A DNA stretch of 64,000 nt from COE1 sp949066965. GTDB lineage: Bacteria > Bacillota > Clostridia > Lachnospirales > Lachnospiraceae. The position numbers were made by a program, and so were the translations under genes. Shown piece after piece: positions 52,929 to 62,051 of the stretch. The stretch spans positions 1 to 64,000 of the forward strand of contig CARTDA010000014.1 in NCBI GenBank assembly GCA_949066965.1, in the 5' to 3' direction. The notes under the pieces are model-generated. The model was not told where the DNA came from. It saw only the letters and a list, made by a program, of their open reading frames with translations, and ran no database searches. The first letter of the stretch is position 1, and the number at the start of each line of letters is the position of its first letter.

Positions 52929-53190
52929 AAAAAATCCCATGCACTACAATTACATAATGCATGGGACGTATTAACGCGGTTCCACCCTGCTTGCCTGTCC
53001 TAATCGGTTCAATCTAATATGAACAGACCGCTCATTGATTATAACGGAATCACCGGACTGGATTGGAGTCACTCCGAGGTAGTTTTCAGATATCTCCTGC
53101 AAGAGCACTTTCAGCACAGGCGGCGCTCCTCTCTGATGCATTGCAATATCTTACTCGTCTCATCATCGTTTTTGATCATTTATTTTTGAT
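52929..53190 (-). ncRNA. T-box riboswitch, threonine type, with terminator
   Basis: Conserved T-box sequence AGGGTGGAACCGCG is the minus strand of 52975-52988. The terminator stem TCCCATGCA/TGCATGGGA (52935-52943 and 52958-52966) is followed by TTTTTT. Stem I with an AGAGAGGAG segment precedes it. The specifier region reads AAAACTACC, giving ACT (or ACC), both Thr codons. Uncharged tRNA-Thr should relieve termination. Confidence 0.9.
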
Positions 53191-53196
53191 ATAACT

Positions 53197-53225
53197 ATAG
53201 TATCCCTAAAAGACGATTTTGTAAA
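53197..53225 (-). promoter_or_regulatory. Promoter of the T-box transcript
   Basis: On the minus strand TTTACA, 17 bases, TACTAT, a few bases before the T-box leader. Confidence 0.65.
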
Positions 53226-53228
53226 GAG

Positions 53229-53826
53229 TTATTTTTCATATAAAGTTTCAAATGACCTGATACATTCCCCATTTTCGGAGCGGTCTAACACAGGATGGAA
53301 AATAGTGTGAAAATACTGCCCATCCCCTCGTTCTCCAACAGTTCCTTCCACCATGCCGCTACCAGTTTCAGGTCATTGCGGAAGAATAAATGACATAGTT
53401 TGTATACATCATCGAACTTTGTGCCCGGTTTCTCTGGCAATATTCTTCACGGGCTGTCAATGTTTTATGCAGAATGCTTGATGCTGCCAGACTCTCCTCC
53501 TGCGCCACCGCGCCATTGATGAAGCCACCGCCCGGATTCTTTGCACTTGCAAAATTCAGCACGCCAATATCCTCTTTCCCCTCTACCGTAAGCCTGCGTA
53601 TGGCATCCACAGTAGAAATGTTCTCTACACAGACGTTCATTTTTGTTATGCAGGCGCATTTACTATACATTTCAAACAGTTCATCTGCCTGCTGCGGCGT
53701 AATCAGGAAACTATTTCGCACAGATGCTTCCATATCGGAACTGATGTCTACCTTCCTGTCCTCATATCGGTAATATCCCTGTTCCATGATGCCAAGCGTC
53801 TGTCTTCCTGTAGCTTTTCTGTCCAT
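53229..53826 (-). pseudogene. Decayed TIGR02452 (macro/PARG-like) protein
   Basis: The first 152 residues are those of the TIGR02452 family (poly(ADP-ribose) glycohydrolase/macro fold), with VLNFASAKNPGGGFINGA and AQEESLAASS. The frame then ends after MYTNYVIYSSAMT. Downstream, family-like tails continue in other frames (FRNDLKLVAAWWKELLE, then LDRSENGECIRSFETLYEK up to 53229). So the central-to-C-terminal part has suffered a deletion and frameshifts. A shortened product from the first 152 residues is possible, but unlikely to be active. Confidence 0.75.
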
Positions 53827-53938
53827 TTTTATCCTCCATGCCGTCTTTCGTGACTCAAATAGAAATAAAAACTTGCACGTTTATTCCATAACAAAGGCGG
53901 TGACCGCTTACATGATGCAGCCCACCGCCTGTTTTCGT

Positions 53939-54457
53939 CTATTTATTTTTGCCGCAGCACTTTTTATACTTCTTGCCGCTTCCACACGGACAGGGATCGT
54001 TCGGGTAGATTTTGGATTCTTTGACAACAGTTGTCGAAGACTTCTGCTCTTTGTAGAGTGCCTTTTTGGTCTCCTCGTCGAAAATCGCATTCCACTCCTC
54101 AAGGTTATACAGCCAGTCTGCCTCGGCAGCCACCATGTTCTTGTAAAGACGTGTCTTGTCAAATCCGAGACATACCTCGGTATCTTCGTTCATCTCCTCA
54201 ATTGGATTTTCCGTCTTTAAGCTCTCGTTGATTCCATCGAGAAATCCGGTCATTGTCATGATGTCAACATTATATTTTTCTGCCAGCCCCTTTACCGTCC
54301 CTCTTACTTCCTCGTCAGGATTCATTAAAAGCTGCTGATAAATTTCTTTTTCTTTCTGGAAATAATCAATCCAGAGTTTCTGGAGCGTATTCTTGTCTGT
54401 CTGTTCGTTGTATGCCATTCCTCTCCACTGATCTAATAAAGTCTTTTCTTCTGCCAT
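53939..54457 (-). CDS. SEC-C motif protein
   Basis: 172 residues, acidic and helical, ending in the zinc-binding SEC-C motif NDPCPCGSGKKYKKCC (about 153-168), as at the end of SecA and in many accessory proteins. The rest belongs to a family common in Firmicutes without known function. Start at the ATG at 54457, behind AAAGGG; a GTG at 54469 lies in the same frame. Confidence 0.88.
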   Translation of the reverse strand: MAEEKTLLDQWRGMAYNEQTDKNTLQKLWIDYFQKEKEIYQQLLMNPDEEVRGTVKGLAEKYNVDIMTMTGFLDGINESLKTENPIEEMNEDTEVCLGFDKTRLYKNMVAAEADWLYNLEEWNAIFDEETKKALYKEQKSSTTVVKESKIYPNDPCPCGSGKKYKKCCGKNK

Positions 54458-54742
54458 GATCTCTAACACCCTTTCGTCCTTTAACTCTTTTTTTTAGATA
54501 TTTCTGTACTGTCATGAAACCTGCGGAATATCATCGCAATATTGCTGCCTGTCTGATACAGACAGTAACAGTATATACTAAACTTCGCGGAAAGTCAAAG
54601 GTTTCTCTTTCTCTTGCTTTTTTCCTGACGAAAAGCTATAATGTTACTGTTCACTCTGTTCCGGCAGCAGGGATGTGAACCGTAACACTACAAACTCTTT
54701 TATTCATGAAACAATTTACAGAAAGGTTCGGTACCTGACATT

Positions 54743-55018
54743 ATGAAAAAATCTCCAAAGCAGCTCATTGCCATTGCAGCACTGGCTGCCATTGTCCTTT
54801 TTATCGCTGCATTTGTAATTTCTGCCTTTACAGCAGATTCCGGAGAAGCCGGAAACCGGTTTATGGCGCTTTTGTTTGGAATCATTGCCGTTCCGCTGCT
54901 GGCATGGATTCTTTTGTTCTGCGTTGGAAGGATGCAGAATAAACACACCATCGCCGAAATTTTTCCAGAAGACGCAAAGACGAAAATTACGGACGAAAAA
55001 GACGGCGAAAATTTATAG
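54743..55018 (+). CDS. Small two-helix membrane protein
   Basis: 91 residues. Two membrane helices (about 8-29 and 41-62) and an acidic/basic cytoplasmic tail with IFPEDAKTKITDE. The ribosome site (GAAAGG) is 16 bases away and weak, yet the frame has membrane-protein composition. Family not recognised. Convergent with the Nudix gene. Confidence 0.6.
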   Translation: MKKSPKQLIAIAALAAIVLFIAAFVISAFTADSGEAGNRFMALLFGIIAVPLLAWILLFCVGRMQNKHTIAEIFPEDAKTKITDEKDGENL

Positions 55019-55055
55019 TGGACATCCCGCAGATATCATGCTATCGGAATGCCGC

Positions 55056-55619
55056 TTAAAGACCTTGGAGTTTTCGGTTCAGCTTGGCATAAATCCACTC
55101 CGTCATCCATGGTTCTGTACACGCCTTTAATGCCCCGTCCAGCGGAAACCATTTCACACCGCTGTTCTCATCGGGCTTGATGCGCAGCACCTCCTGTTCC
55201 TCTGCTTCCAACAAATATGTGACATTCAGGTGGAGGTGCGACGGCACGTAGCTACCGCGCTTGATATGTCCGTCCACAGTCAGAATCTCGACAGAAAAAA
55301 TCCCGTCAGAAACCGTCGTGATATTTTTAACCCCGGTTTCCTCCATCGCCTCCCTCCTTGCCACTGCAAGCAAGTCTGCATCCCCATCTGCATGTCCTCC
55401 TGTCCATGACCATGAATGATAAATATTGTGATAAATCATCAGCAGTTTTGTGTGCTCCTTATTGACAAGCCATGAGGAAGCCGTAAAATGTGCTGTCCGA
55501 TTGTCACGCGTCAGGAGATTATCCTGTGTTTTTAACAGGTTAAGCATAACATTTTTATCATTTTCTTCCTGTTCATTAAATGGTATGTAAGACTGAATTG
55601 ACTGAATTAATTTCTGCAT
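55056..55619 (-). CDS. Nudix hydrolase
   Basis: 187 residues. The Nudix box is GGHADGD...ARREAMEETGV near residue 74, with Asp in place of the first Glu. The N-terminal 45 residues and the pattern HFTASSWLVNKEH match the larger Nudix proteins of Firmicutes. The substrate is not deducible. It begins 29 bases after the AgrC-like kinase gene, on the same strand, and may be cotranscribed with it. Confidence 0.9.
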   Translation of the reverse strand: MQKLIQSIQSYIPFNEQEENDKNVMLNLLKTQDNLLTRDNRTAHFTASSWLVNKEHTKLLMIYHNIYHSWSWTGGHADGDADLLAVARREAMEETGVKNITTVSDGIFSVEILTVDGHIKRGSYVPSHLHLNVTYLLEAEEQEVLRIKPDENSGVKWFPLDGALKACTEPWMTEWIYAKLNRKLQGL

Positions 55620-55648
55620 GGTAATTACCTGCCTTTCTCATTCTGTGT

Positions 55649-57013
55649 TTATCGTTCCGTTTCCAGCATCATCATGACACTCAGGCAAAATTCGCCGTCG
55701 TTTAGGGTAATGTCAATGTCCCCGTCATATTTCCTCGCAACCCTGCGAATATTGACCAGCCCATAACCATGACCATCTTTCTTCTCCTTACATGTGACCG
55801 GAAGCCCGCTTTCCATGTCCCATTGCAGGCTTTCCTGAAAATCATTTCTGACCTCTATCATGTATGCGTTATTCCTGCGGTATGAACGAACATCGACATA
55901 CTGTACCGCTTGTTCCACTGCATTCTGCAGGGCGTTATTTAGGATGATGCTCACATCAAACGCATTTGCCGTGGTTTCTGTCGGATATTGAAAAGCGGCA
56001 TGAAATTGGAGCTTTCTTTTCTGCGCTTCGTTCTTTTGTTCCTGCAAAATCACATCTGTCACGGGATTTCCGGTTCTGATATCTCCTGCAGCTTCCAAAA
56101 AAGCCACAGATAATTCTGCGCTGTATGCCTTTGCCTCATCCGCCTTATCGCCAGCATAAAGCCTTTCGATCGTCAGCAGGTGGTTTGCCATGTCATGCTT
56201 CATGCTTCGAATATTCTGGTACAGTTGTTCCACTTGGCCGATATGCTGCCGGATGCTTTCCATCTGCGCCGCAAGAAGTTCATTCTGAAGTTTTTCACGC
56301 TGATTTGCCTGTATCCTCTGATACAGCATGACTACAACCACAACTGCGGCCGCCGATACCACATAGTACAGCAGCGCCAGCGCCTCATAAGACTCTGTTC
56401 TTTTTCCATTCTCTATAATATAAAAGGTGCGATAGTACCGCAGGATTTCAAACCCCGCCATTCCGGTGAAGGAGGGAACGCAGAGCATCAGAAGCTCCCT
56501 CTTTGTCATCTTCGCCTGTTTGTATGTGTACGCCTTTACGATACAGGAGACGCCAATCGCTATCAGTACGCTTTCCGCCACAAGGCGAAGGCACAGCATG
56601 CATACATACAAGGCAAGCCATAGTTCCAGATGCACTGCCATGAACTCTGTACATTCCGCATAGTGATAGACATTATCGTACAAAATATCCGCCATTGCAA
56701 AAGCAAACCAGTGCAGCGAGAAAAAGGTGACAGTGAGAAACACCTTCTGCGCATGGTTTCTCCTGTCTATCCGACACATGACACAGAACCCGGCAGAAAA
56801 CGCGACACCATTTATAACGTAATAATCCTCATGAAGCGAGATGATGTGGCACAGGAACAGAATTAGAAAATAAACTGCACTAATGCGGAATACCCCCCTC
56901 TTATTTTTCAGAAACGGCTTTGCAAGTCTGACATAAAAATATCCACTAACGGCAATCTCGGCAATTGCAGCCAGATCGGACATCAGTGTCCACTGCAATT
57001 CATTGTGCATCAT
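55649..57013 (-). CDS. AgrC-like sensor histidine kinase (GHKL type)
   Basis: 454 residues. The N-terminal 220 form about six membrane helices. A coiled dimerisation region carries the likely phospho-His in RSMKHDMANHLL (about 277), and the GHKL ATPase domain has ILNNALQNAVEQ and GHGYGLVNIRRVA. This is the architecture of peptide-sensing kinases such as AgrC. The first ATG overlaps the response-regulator gene by 14 bases. No AgrB- or AgrD-like gene is nearby, so the signal is unknown. Confidence 0.9.
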   Translation of the reverse strand: MMHNELQWTLMSDLAAIAEIAVSGYFYVRLAKPFLKNKRGVFRISAVYFLILFLCHIISLHEDYYVINGVAFSAGFCVMCRIDRRNHAQKVFLTVTFFSLHWFAFAMADILYDNVYHYAECTEFMAVHLELWLALYVCMLCLRLVAESVLIAIGVSCIVKAYTYKQAKMTKRELLMLCVPSFTGMAGFEILRYYRTFYIIENGKRTESYEALALLYYVVSAAAVVVVVMLYQRIQANQREKLQNELLAAQMESIRQHIGQVEQLYQNIRSMKHDMANHLLTIERLYAGDKADEAKAYSAELSVAFLEAAGDIRTGNPVTDVILQEQKNEAQKRKLQFHAAFQYPTETTANAFDVSIILNNALQNAVEQAVQYVDVRSYRRNNAYMIEVRNDFQESLQWDMESGLPVTCKEKKDGHGYGLVNIRRVARKYDGDIDITLNDGEFCLSVMMMLETER

Positions 57014-57713
57014 TTTCTGTCCCTTTCCTGCGAATAAAGCGCAGATAACATTTCACGAAATCCTGATAATTCTGCTTTGCCATGAGTACCCGTCCTTTTT
57101 CCAGATAAATAGTTGTGACATCGTATTTTCTGATATAGTTCATATTGACAAGATACGCCCTGTGGGGACGGTAGAAATCCTCTCCCACTTTTTTCTCAAG
57201 CTCTTTCATTTTTCCGTAATATTCAATCTCGTCCTGCAAAGTATGCAAAATGATTTTGCGGTCAAACACCTCAGCATACATGATTTCCTGAGGATTGACC
57301 GTGATATGCTCCCCGCCTTTGGTAATCACAAGGCTCGCGGCAGTCTGCACTCTTTTTTCTGCAAGACGTTTTACGGCAGTTTGCAGCACGTTGGCAAACT
57401 TGTCATCATCAAAGGGCTTTACCAGATAATGAAACGCCTCCACATCAAATGCCTGAAAGACGTACTCCTCCAGCGCCGTCACAAAAATGATGGCTGCCTG
57501 CCTGTTTTTGGCGCGAAATTCCCTAGCGGTCTGCATTCCGTCCTTGCCTGGCATCTGAATATCCAGCAGCAGAATATCTGTCGGTGTATCCGCCAGCAGT
57601 AGCTCCTCCCCTGACGGATACAGCGCCAGCTCTGCTGAGGGAAACAAGCTTCGTATCTTATCCGCCAACAGTTCGCGGACATTTTTTTCATCATCACATA
57701 CAGCGATCTGCAT
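57000..57713 (-). CDS. LytTR-family response regulator (AgrA-like)
   Basis: 237 residues. Receiver domain with acidic pocket CDDE at residues 6-9, phospho-acceptor Asp in ILLLDIQMPGKDG (about 51) and Lys in YLVKPFDDDKF. The LytTR DNA-binding domain contains IMYAEVFDRKIILHT and FYRPHRAYLVNMNYI. Partner of the overlapping kinase gene; it follows the MATE gene by 58 bases. Confidence 0.93.
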   Translation of the reverse strand: MQIAVCDDEKNVRELLADKIRSLFPSAELALYPSGEELLLADTPTDILLLDIQMPGKDGMQTAREFRAKNRQAAIIFVTALEEYVFQAFDVEAFHYLVKPFDDDKFANVLQTAVKRLAEKRVQTAASLVITKGGEHITVNPQEIMYAEVFDRKIILHTLQDEIEYYGKMKELEKKVGEDFYRPHRAYLVNMNYIRKYDVTTIYLEKGRVLMAKQNYQDFVKCYLRFIRRKGTENDAQ

Positions 57714-57771
57714 TGCCTCACTTCCCTTGTAATGTCAAACTCTCTTAACAACCCCCATGTTGTGCCCCATT

Positions 57772-59115
57772 CTATATAAGACAACTCTTTTTGCGTCTGC
57801 GCCCAGACACATAAAAGTACACTCCCGCCGCGTCCGCAAGCATCCACCCTATCGGCACGGACAGCCAAATACCTGTCACACCGACGGACTCAATCGACGA
57901 CAATAGATATGCGAGCAGCACGCGCATTCCAAGAGACACCACTGTGAGAATCACGGAGATGCCGGGCTTGTTGACTGCGCGAAAATACCCATAAAACAAA
58001 AATAATAGTCCAATGCCAAAGTAAAAAGATGCCTCGATGCGCAGATAGCCCACGCCGACAAGCACCGCGTCTGCACTGCTCTCATCGAGAAACAGCGACA
58101 TAAGCGGTTTCGCAAAGCGGACTACCACCATGGAAATCACTGCGCAGAACACAAATGCGCCAATCACCGCATCCCGCATTCCCCTGCGGATTCGCTCACT
58201 TTTCCCTGCACCATAGTTCTGCGCCACATAGGTCGAGAACGCATTGCCGAAATCCTGCACTGGCGCGTAGGCAAATGAGTCGATTTTGACAGCCGCCGCA
58301 AACGCTGCCATCACCACGGAGCCGAAGCTGTTGACCAGCCCCTGTACCATCAAAATGCCAAAATTCATGACAGACTGCTGAAGGCACGTCAATGATGACA
58401 GACCGAGCAGTTCTTTTAGAATATATGGATTCCAATGCCTGTTTTCCTTTCTGATATGTACTTCAGGATATTTTTTCACGCAGTACACCAGAATGCCGAT
58501 GCCTGCCGCATACTGCGAAATGACAGTCGCTGCCGCTGCCCCGCCGACGCCCCACATCAGCACCCTGATAAAAAATAAATCCAGAACGATATTCAGCACG
58601 GCAGAAAATCCCAGAAAGCAGAGCGGCATCAGCGAATTGCCAAGCGCGCGCATAAAATTTGCGGCAAAGTTATACAGGAACGTCGCCGCAATCCCTGCAA
58701 ATATCAACAAAAGATACTCTTTCATAAACGGGGCAACCTCCCCGGGCACACGAAGGAATGCAAGAATGCCATAAATTCCTGCATAGACGAGGATGTTCAG
58801 CGCCAAGGTGACAGTTCCAATCATCAGAAATGCCATGTAGATTCCCTGTTGCAGCCTGTCATGGTCGCGCCTGCCAAACTGCATAGAAAAAAAGGCACTG
58901 CTGCCCATGCAGAGCCCTAATATAATGGATGTCACAAAAACCATCAGTGTGTAGGAGGAGCCCACTGCCGCCAGCGCGTTTCTGCCCAGGTAACGCCCGA
59001 CAATCAGTGTGTCCACCACATTGTAAAGCTGTTGAAGCACATTGCCCACCATGATTGGGAAAGAGAACTTCAACAGATTTATCATAATATTTCCCTGTGT
59101 CAAATCATGATTCAT
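57772..59115 (-). CDS. MATE-family efflux transporter
   Basis: 447 residues with twelve-helix MATE composition; the opening FSFPIMVGNVLQQLYNVVDT and VGRYLGRNALAAVGSS are typical of the NorM/DinF-like branch. It exports drugs or metabolites by cation antiport. AGGA lies seven bases before the ATG. It precedes the LytTR regulator and AgrC-like kinase, so it is probably controlled by or cotranscribed with them. Not closely similar to the MATE gene at 7628-9025. Confidence 0.93.
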   Translation of the reverse strand: MNHDLTQGNIMINLLKFSFPIMVGNVLQQLYNVVDTLIVGRYLGRNALAAVGSSYTLMVFVTSIILGLCMGSSAFFSMQFGRRDHDRLQQGIYMAFLMIGTVTLALNILVYAGIYGILAFLRVPGEVAPFMKEYLLLIFAGIAATFLYNFAANFMRALGNSLMPLCFLGFSAVLNIVLDLFFIRVLMWGVGGAAAATVISQYAAGIGILVYCVKKYPEVHIRKENRHWNPYILKELLGLSSLTCLQQSVMNFGILMVQGLVNSFGSVVMAAFAAAVKIDSFAYAPVQDFGNAFSTYVAQNYGAGKSERIRRGMRDAVIGAFVFCAVISMVVVRFAKPLMSLFLDESSADAVLVGVGYLRIEASFYFGIGLLFLFYGYFRAVNKPGISVILTVVSLGMRVLLAYLLSSIESVGVTGIWLSVPIGWMLADAAGVYFYVSGRRRKKSCLI

Positions 59116-59225
59116 CTGTACGTCCTAACGGTTCCTTAGATTTTTTCAAGCATGCCCTAAGTATAATCAGGATACCGGCTCTTGTCAAGAATGCAGGCGT
59201 GCAAAATCACATTTCACACCACAGG

Positions 59226-59501
59226 TTATTTCCGTTTTTTAAATTTCCGTTTTTTAAAAAAATCCTCTTCTTTTCCTTCCAGAAACAGCCAGATCAGCTC
59301 CTCCTTATACTCTTCCGTCATAATGCAGTGGTATTTTCTACAGTACGTGCATATCGGGCAGCTATCATTCGTGCAGTTTTTTACTTTAAAACACTTAATA
59401 AAGACTATCAGCCGGATGATATTTCCAACAACGATTGACGTCCAGAATATTGCAATATATACAGAAACAATCTGTTCAATTATCGAATCTATCGGTTCCA
59501 T
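59226..59501 (-). CDS. Small membrane protein with Cys-rich segment
   Basis: 91 residues, one or two N-terminal helices (about 10-37), then CTNDSCPICTYCRKYHC, suggesting metal binding, and a Lys-rich end (FFKKRKFKKRK). AGGAG lies six bases before the ATG. I do not recognise a family. Confidence 0.65.
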   Translation of the reverse strand: MEPIDSIIEQIVSVYIAIFWTSIVVGNIIRLIVFIKCFKVKNCTNDSCPICTYCRKYHCIMTEEYKEELIWLFLEGKEEDFFKKRKFKKRK

Positions 59502-59646
59502 TCCATTCTCCTTTCTTGTCCCAGTCTGTACATTCAGACATAAACAACACCCTTTTTAGTTATACCATATGGTGAACTTTTGCACAAGTGGATTTATTCA
59601 CTATTGTTAAAATATTAGTATCTGGGGAAATATACACATGGAGGTG

Positions 59647-59856
59647 ATGAATGTGATTGATTATTCGCCGCTTTGGGAGACCATGAAAAAGAAAAAAATC
59701 AGCCAGTATGTCCTCTTGCAGAAAGATATCAACAACAAAACCTTGGATTACCTGCGAAAAAACAAAAACATTACCCTGCTGACTGTTGAAAAGCTATGTG
59801 ATGCACTGGACTGTACGCCAAATGATATTGTACGGTTTAAGAAAGATGGCAGTTAA
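59647..59856 (+). CDS. XRE-type helix-turn-helix regulator
   Basis: 69 residues, a bare Cro/CI-like domain (LLQKDINNKTLDYLRKNKN, then VEKLCDALDCTPNDIVRF). Short proteins of this kind are abundant in Lachnospiraceae. GGAGG lies six bases before the ATG at 59647. Its stop codon lies in the terminator hairpin at 59851-59889. Target unknown. Confidence 0.88.
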   Translation: MNVIDYSPLWETMKKKKISQYVLLQKDINNKTLDYLRKNKNITLLTVEKLCDALDCTPNDIVRFKKDGS

Positions 59857-59889
59857 GGACATGAGAAAAGTAATCCCATGTCCTTAACT
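59851..59889 (+). terminator. Terminator of the HTH gene
   Basis: 13-bp stem AGTTAAGGACATG/CATGTCCTTAACT with a 14-base loop, with a T-run about 10 bases later. The stop codon is part of the left arm. Confidence 0.75.
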
Positions 59890-59987
59890 GTATCCTCATT
59901 TTTTTACTCTATAACTTCCCAGTATCCATTCTTATCTGCCCCATGTCGCATTATTTTTTCCTCACTTGTTGCGACATTTGGTATCTG

Positions 59988-60635
59988 CTATGATTTCATA
60001 ATCTTTACCAGTCTGCTTGTTCCAAGTCTGTCAGCGCCAAGGCGGATAAACTCCTCCGCATCCTCAAAAGACGCAATTCCCCCAGCCGCCTTTATTTTCA
60101 CATCTTTTCCGACATGTTCCCGCATCAGTTCGACATCGGCAAACACCGCACCCGCAGCAGAAAAGCCTGTCGATGTCTTAATATACTCTGCCCCTGCTTT
60201 CGTGACGATTTCACACATTTTAATCTTCTCCTCCTCCGTGAGCAGGCAGGTTTCAATAATGACCTTTAACAGCTTTCCGCCGCACGCCTCATGGACCTGG
60301 CGTATCTCGTCTTCCACCGCCTGGTAGTTTTTATCCTTGAGGTCTCCGATATTGATTACCATGTCGATTTCTTCTGCCCCATTGGCAACTGCGTCCTTTG
60401 TCTCATATACCTTCACGGCAGTTGTGCTGTACCCATTCGGGAAGCCGATTACGGTGCATATCGGCAGCTTCCCGCCCACATACTCTGCCGCACGTTTTAC
60501 ATAGGATGCCGGAATACACGCTGACGCAGTTTCAAACTGCATTGCGTCGTCAAGAATCTGGCGGATTTCCTCCCATGTGGCAGTCTGGCTAAGCAGTGTA
60601 TGGTCAACAATTTTTAATACATCCTTCTTTTCCAT
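59988..60635 (-). CDS. deoC: Deoxyribose-phosphate aldolase
   Basis: 215 residues. The class I aldolase features are IVDHTLL, VCTVIGFPNG-like (here ICTVIGFPNGY), the Schiff-base Lys in FKVIIETCLL-like (LLKVIIETCLL) with EYIKTSTGF, and KAAGGI. It splits deoxyribose-5-phosphate into acetaldehyde and glyceraldehyde-3-phosphate. AAAGGA precedes the ATG. Last gene of nupP-nupQ-punA-deoB-deoC. Confidence 0.96.
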   Translation of the reverse strand: MEKKDVLKIVDHTLLSQTATWEEIRQILDDAMQFETASACIPASYVKRAAEYVGGKLPICTVIGFPNGYSTTAVKVYETKDAVANGAEEIDMVINIGDLKDKNYQAVEDEIRQVHEACGGKLLKVIIETCLLTEEEKIKMCEIVTKAGAEYIKTSTGFSAAGAVFADVELMREHVGKDVKIKAAGGIASFEDAEEFIRLGADRLGTSRLVKIMKS

Positions 60636-60708
60636 AATATATCCTTTCCAATGTCCTCACTTTATTTTATACTGCACGGCAAAAAGATTTGCCGTGCTAT
60701 TGTTATAC

Positions 60709-61899
60709 TTAGTATAGTTTTCCAAGAATCGATTTTCCGATTGTTCCCTCTGGCATTGCAACCCCGAAATTATCCGCGATTGTCGCACCAATCACCGCAA
60801 ATGTATCCGCGTCATCCAGCTTCCCGAATCCTGACATGGAAGGAGAATACGCAAGGAATGGGACTTTTTCCCTTGTGTGGTCGGTTCCGGTGTGTGTCGG
60901 GTCATTCCCATGGTCTGCCGTGATAATCAGCAGGTCATCCCCACCAAGCAGCTCCAGCAGCACTCCCAGTTTCTCGTCAAACCGTTCCAGCTCCTGCGCA
61001 TATCCCTCCACGTTGCGGCGGTGTCCCCACAAGGCATCAAAATCCACGAGATTGACATAGCAAAGCCCCTCGAAATCCCTGCCTGCAATTTCAATCGTCT
61101 GCTCCATTCCGTGTACGGAACTTTTGGACTTGTTGGACTCCGTCAGTCCCTCGCCGTCAAAAATGTCAAAGATTTTTCCGACCGATATCACGTCAAATCC
61201 GGCATCCTTTAAGGCATTGAGCGCTGTCCGTCCAAACGGCTTCAGCGCATAGTCATGGCGGTTGCTGGTTCTCCTGAATTCCCCCTTTTTCTTCCCGACA
61301 TAGGGTCTGGCTATGATTCGCCCTACTTTCCATTCATCCTTCATTGTAATTTCACGCGCAATTTCACAGCAGCGGTATAATTCATCCAGTCCGAATGTCT
61401 CCTCGTTCCCGCAAATCTGAAGGACGGAATCGGCGGATGTATAAACAATCATATGACCAGTTGCAATTTCCTCCTCTGCCAGCTCGTCAAGGATTTCCGT
61501 TCCGCTCGCGCTTTTATTGCCGATAATCACGCGCCCTGTCCTCCTGGACAATTCATCCAGAAGTTCTTTTGGAAAACCGTTTTCTGTAAAGGTTTTAAAT
61601 GGTTTTGTGATATGGAGCCCCATCATTTCCCAGTGTCCGGTCATGGTATCTTTCCCGGTGCTTGCTTCCGACAAACATGCGTAGTATCCCATTGGACGAT
61701 CCACTGCCCCGACCTGCTTTAGCGGGTGGAGGTTCGCCATGCCGATTTTTTGCAGGTTGGGAATGGCAAACGTCTCTCTTGCCTGGGAAATATGTCCCAG
61801 TGTATCTGTCCCGGCGTCCCCGTAATCAGCCGCATCCGGTAATGCCCCCACGCCGAGCGAATCAATAACAATCGTAAATATACGCTTATATTTTCCCAT
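60709..61899 (-). CDS. deoB: Phosphopentomutase
   Basis: 396 residues. An alkaline-phosphatase-superfamily enzyme: DSLGVGALPDAADYGDAGTD (metal and start region), the phosphorylated Thr in STGKDTMTGHWE, and ADHGNDPTHTGTDHTRE. It interconverts (deoxy)ribose-1- and -5-phosphates between the phosphorylase and the aldolase. AGGAG lies seven bases before the ATG at 61899. Confidence 0.97.
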   Translation of the reverse strand: MGKYKRIFTIVIDSLGVGALPDAADYGDAGTDTLGHISQARETFAIPNLQKIGMANLHPLKQVGAVDRPMGYYACLSEASTGKDTMTGHWEMMGLHITKPFKTFTENGFPKELLDELSRRTGRVIIGNKSASGTEILDELAEEEIATGHMIVYTSADSVLQICGNEETFGLDELYRCCEIAREITMKDEWKVGRIIARPYVGKKKGEFRRTSNRHDYALKPFGRTALNALKDAGFDVISVGKIFDIFDGEGLTESNKSKSSVHGMEQTIEIAGRDFEGLCYVNLVDFDALWGHRRNVEGYAQELERFDEKLGVLLELLGGDDLLIITADHGNDPTHTGTDHTREKVPFLAYSPSMSGFGKLDDADTFAVIGATIADNFGVAMPEGTIGKSILGKLY

Positions 61900-61923
61900 A
61901 GTCTTCTCCTTTAAACACACCCG

Positions 61924-61963
61924 ATTATACTGGCGATCAAAAAGACTGACCGCTCAGTATAAT
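61924..61963 (+). repeat. 40-bp hairpin repeat, copy A
   Basis: ATTATACTGGCGATC, AAAAAGACT, GACCGCTCAGTATAAT; 9-bp outer arms are exact. It lies between punA and deoB and matches copies B (48603-48637) and C (25051-25090). Confidence 0.8.
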
Positions 61964-62018
61964 ATGATGCGCACAACCGCATGAGGAAATATGCCGCTGT
62001 GCGGCTGCGGTTGGCGCG

Positions 62019-62051
62019 ATACTCACGGCAGATTTCATCTGTCGTGAGTAT
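62019..62051. repeat. Hairpin at the 3' end of punA
   Basis: ATACTCACG/CGTGAGTAT outer arms and CAGAT/ATCTG inner arms form one long stem with a single mismatch; the punA stop codon lies inside. No T-run follows. Confidence 0.65.
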
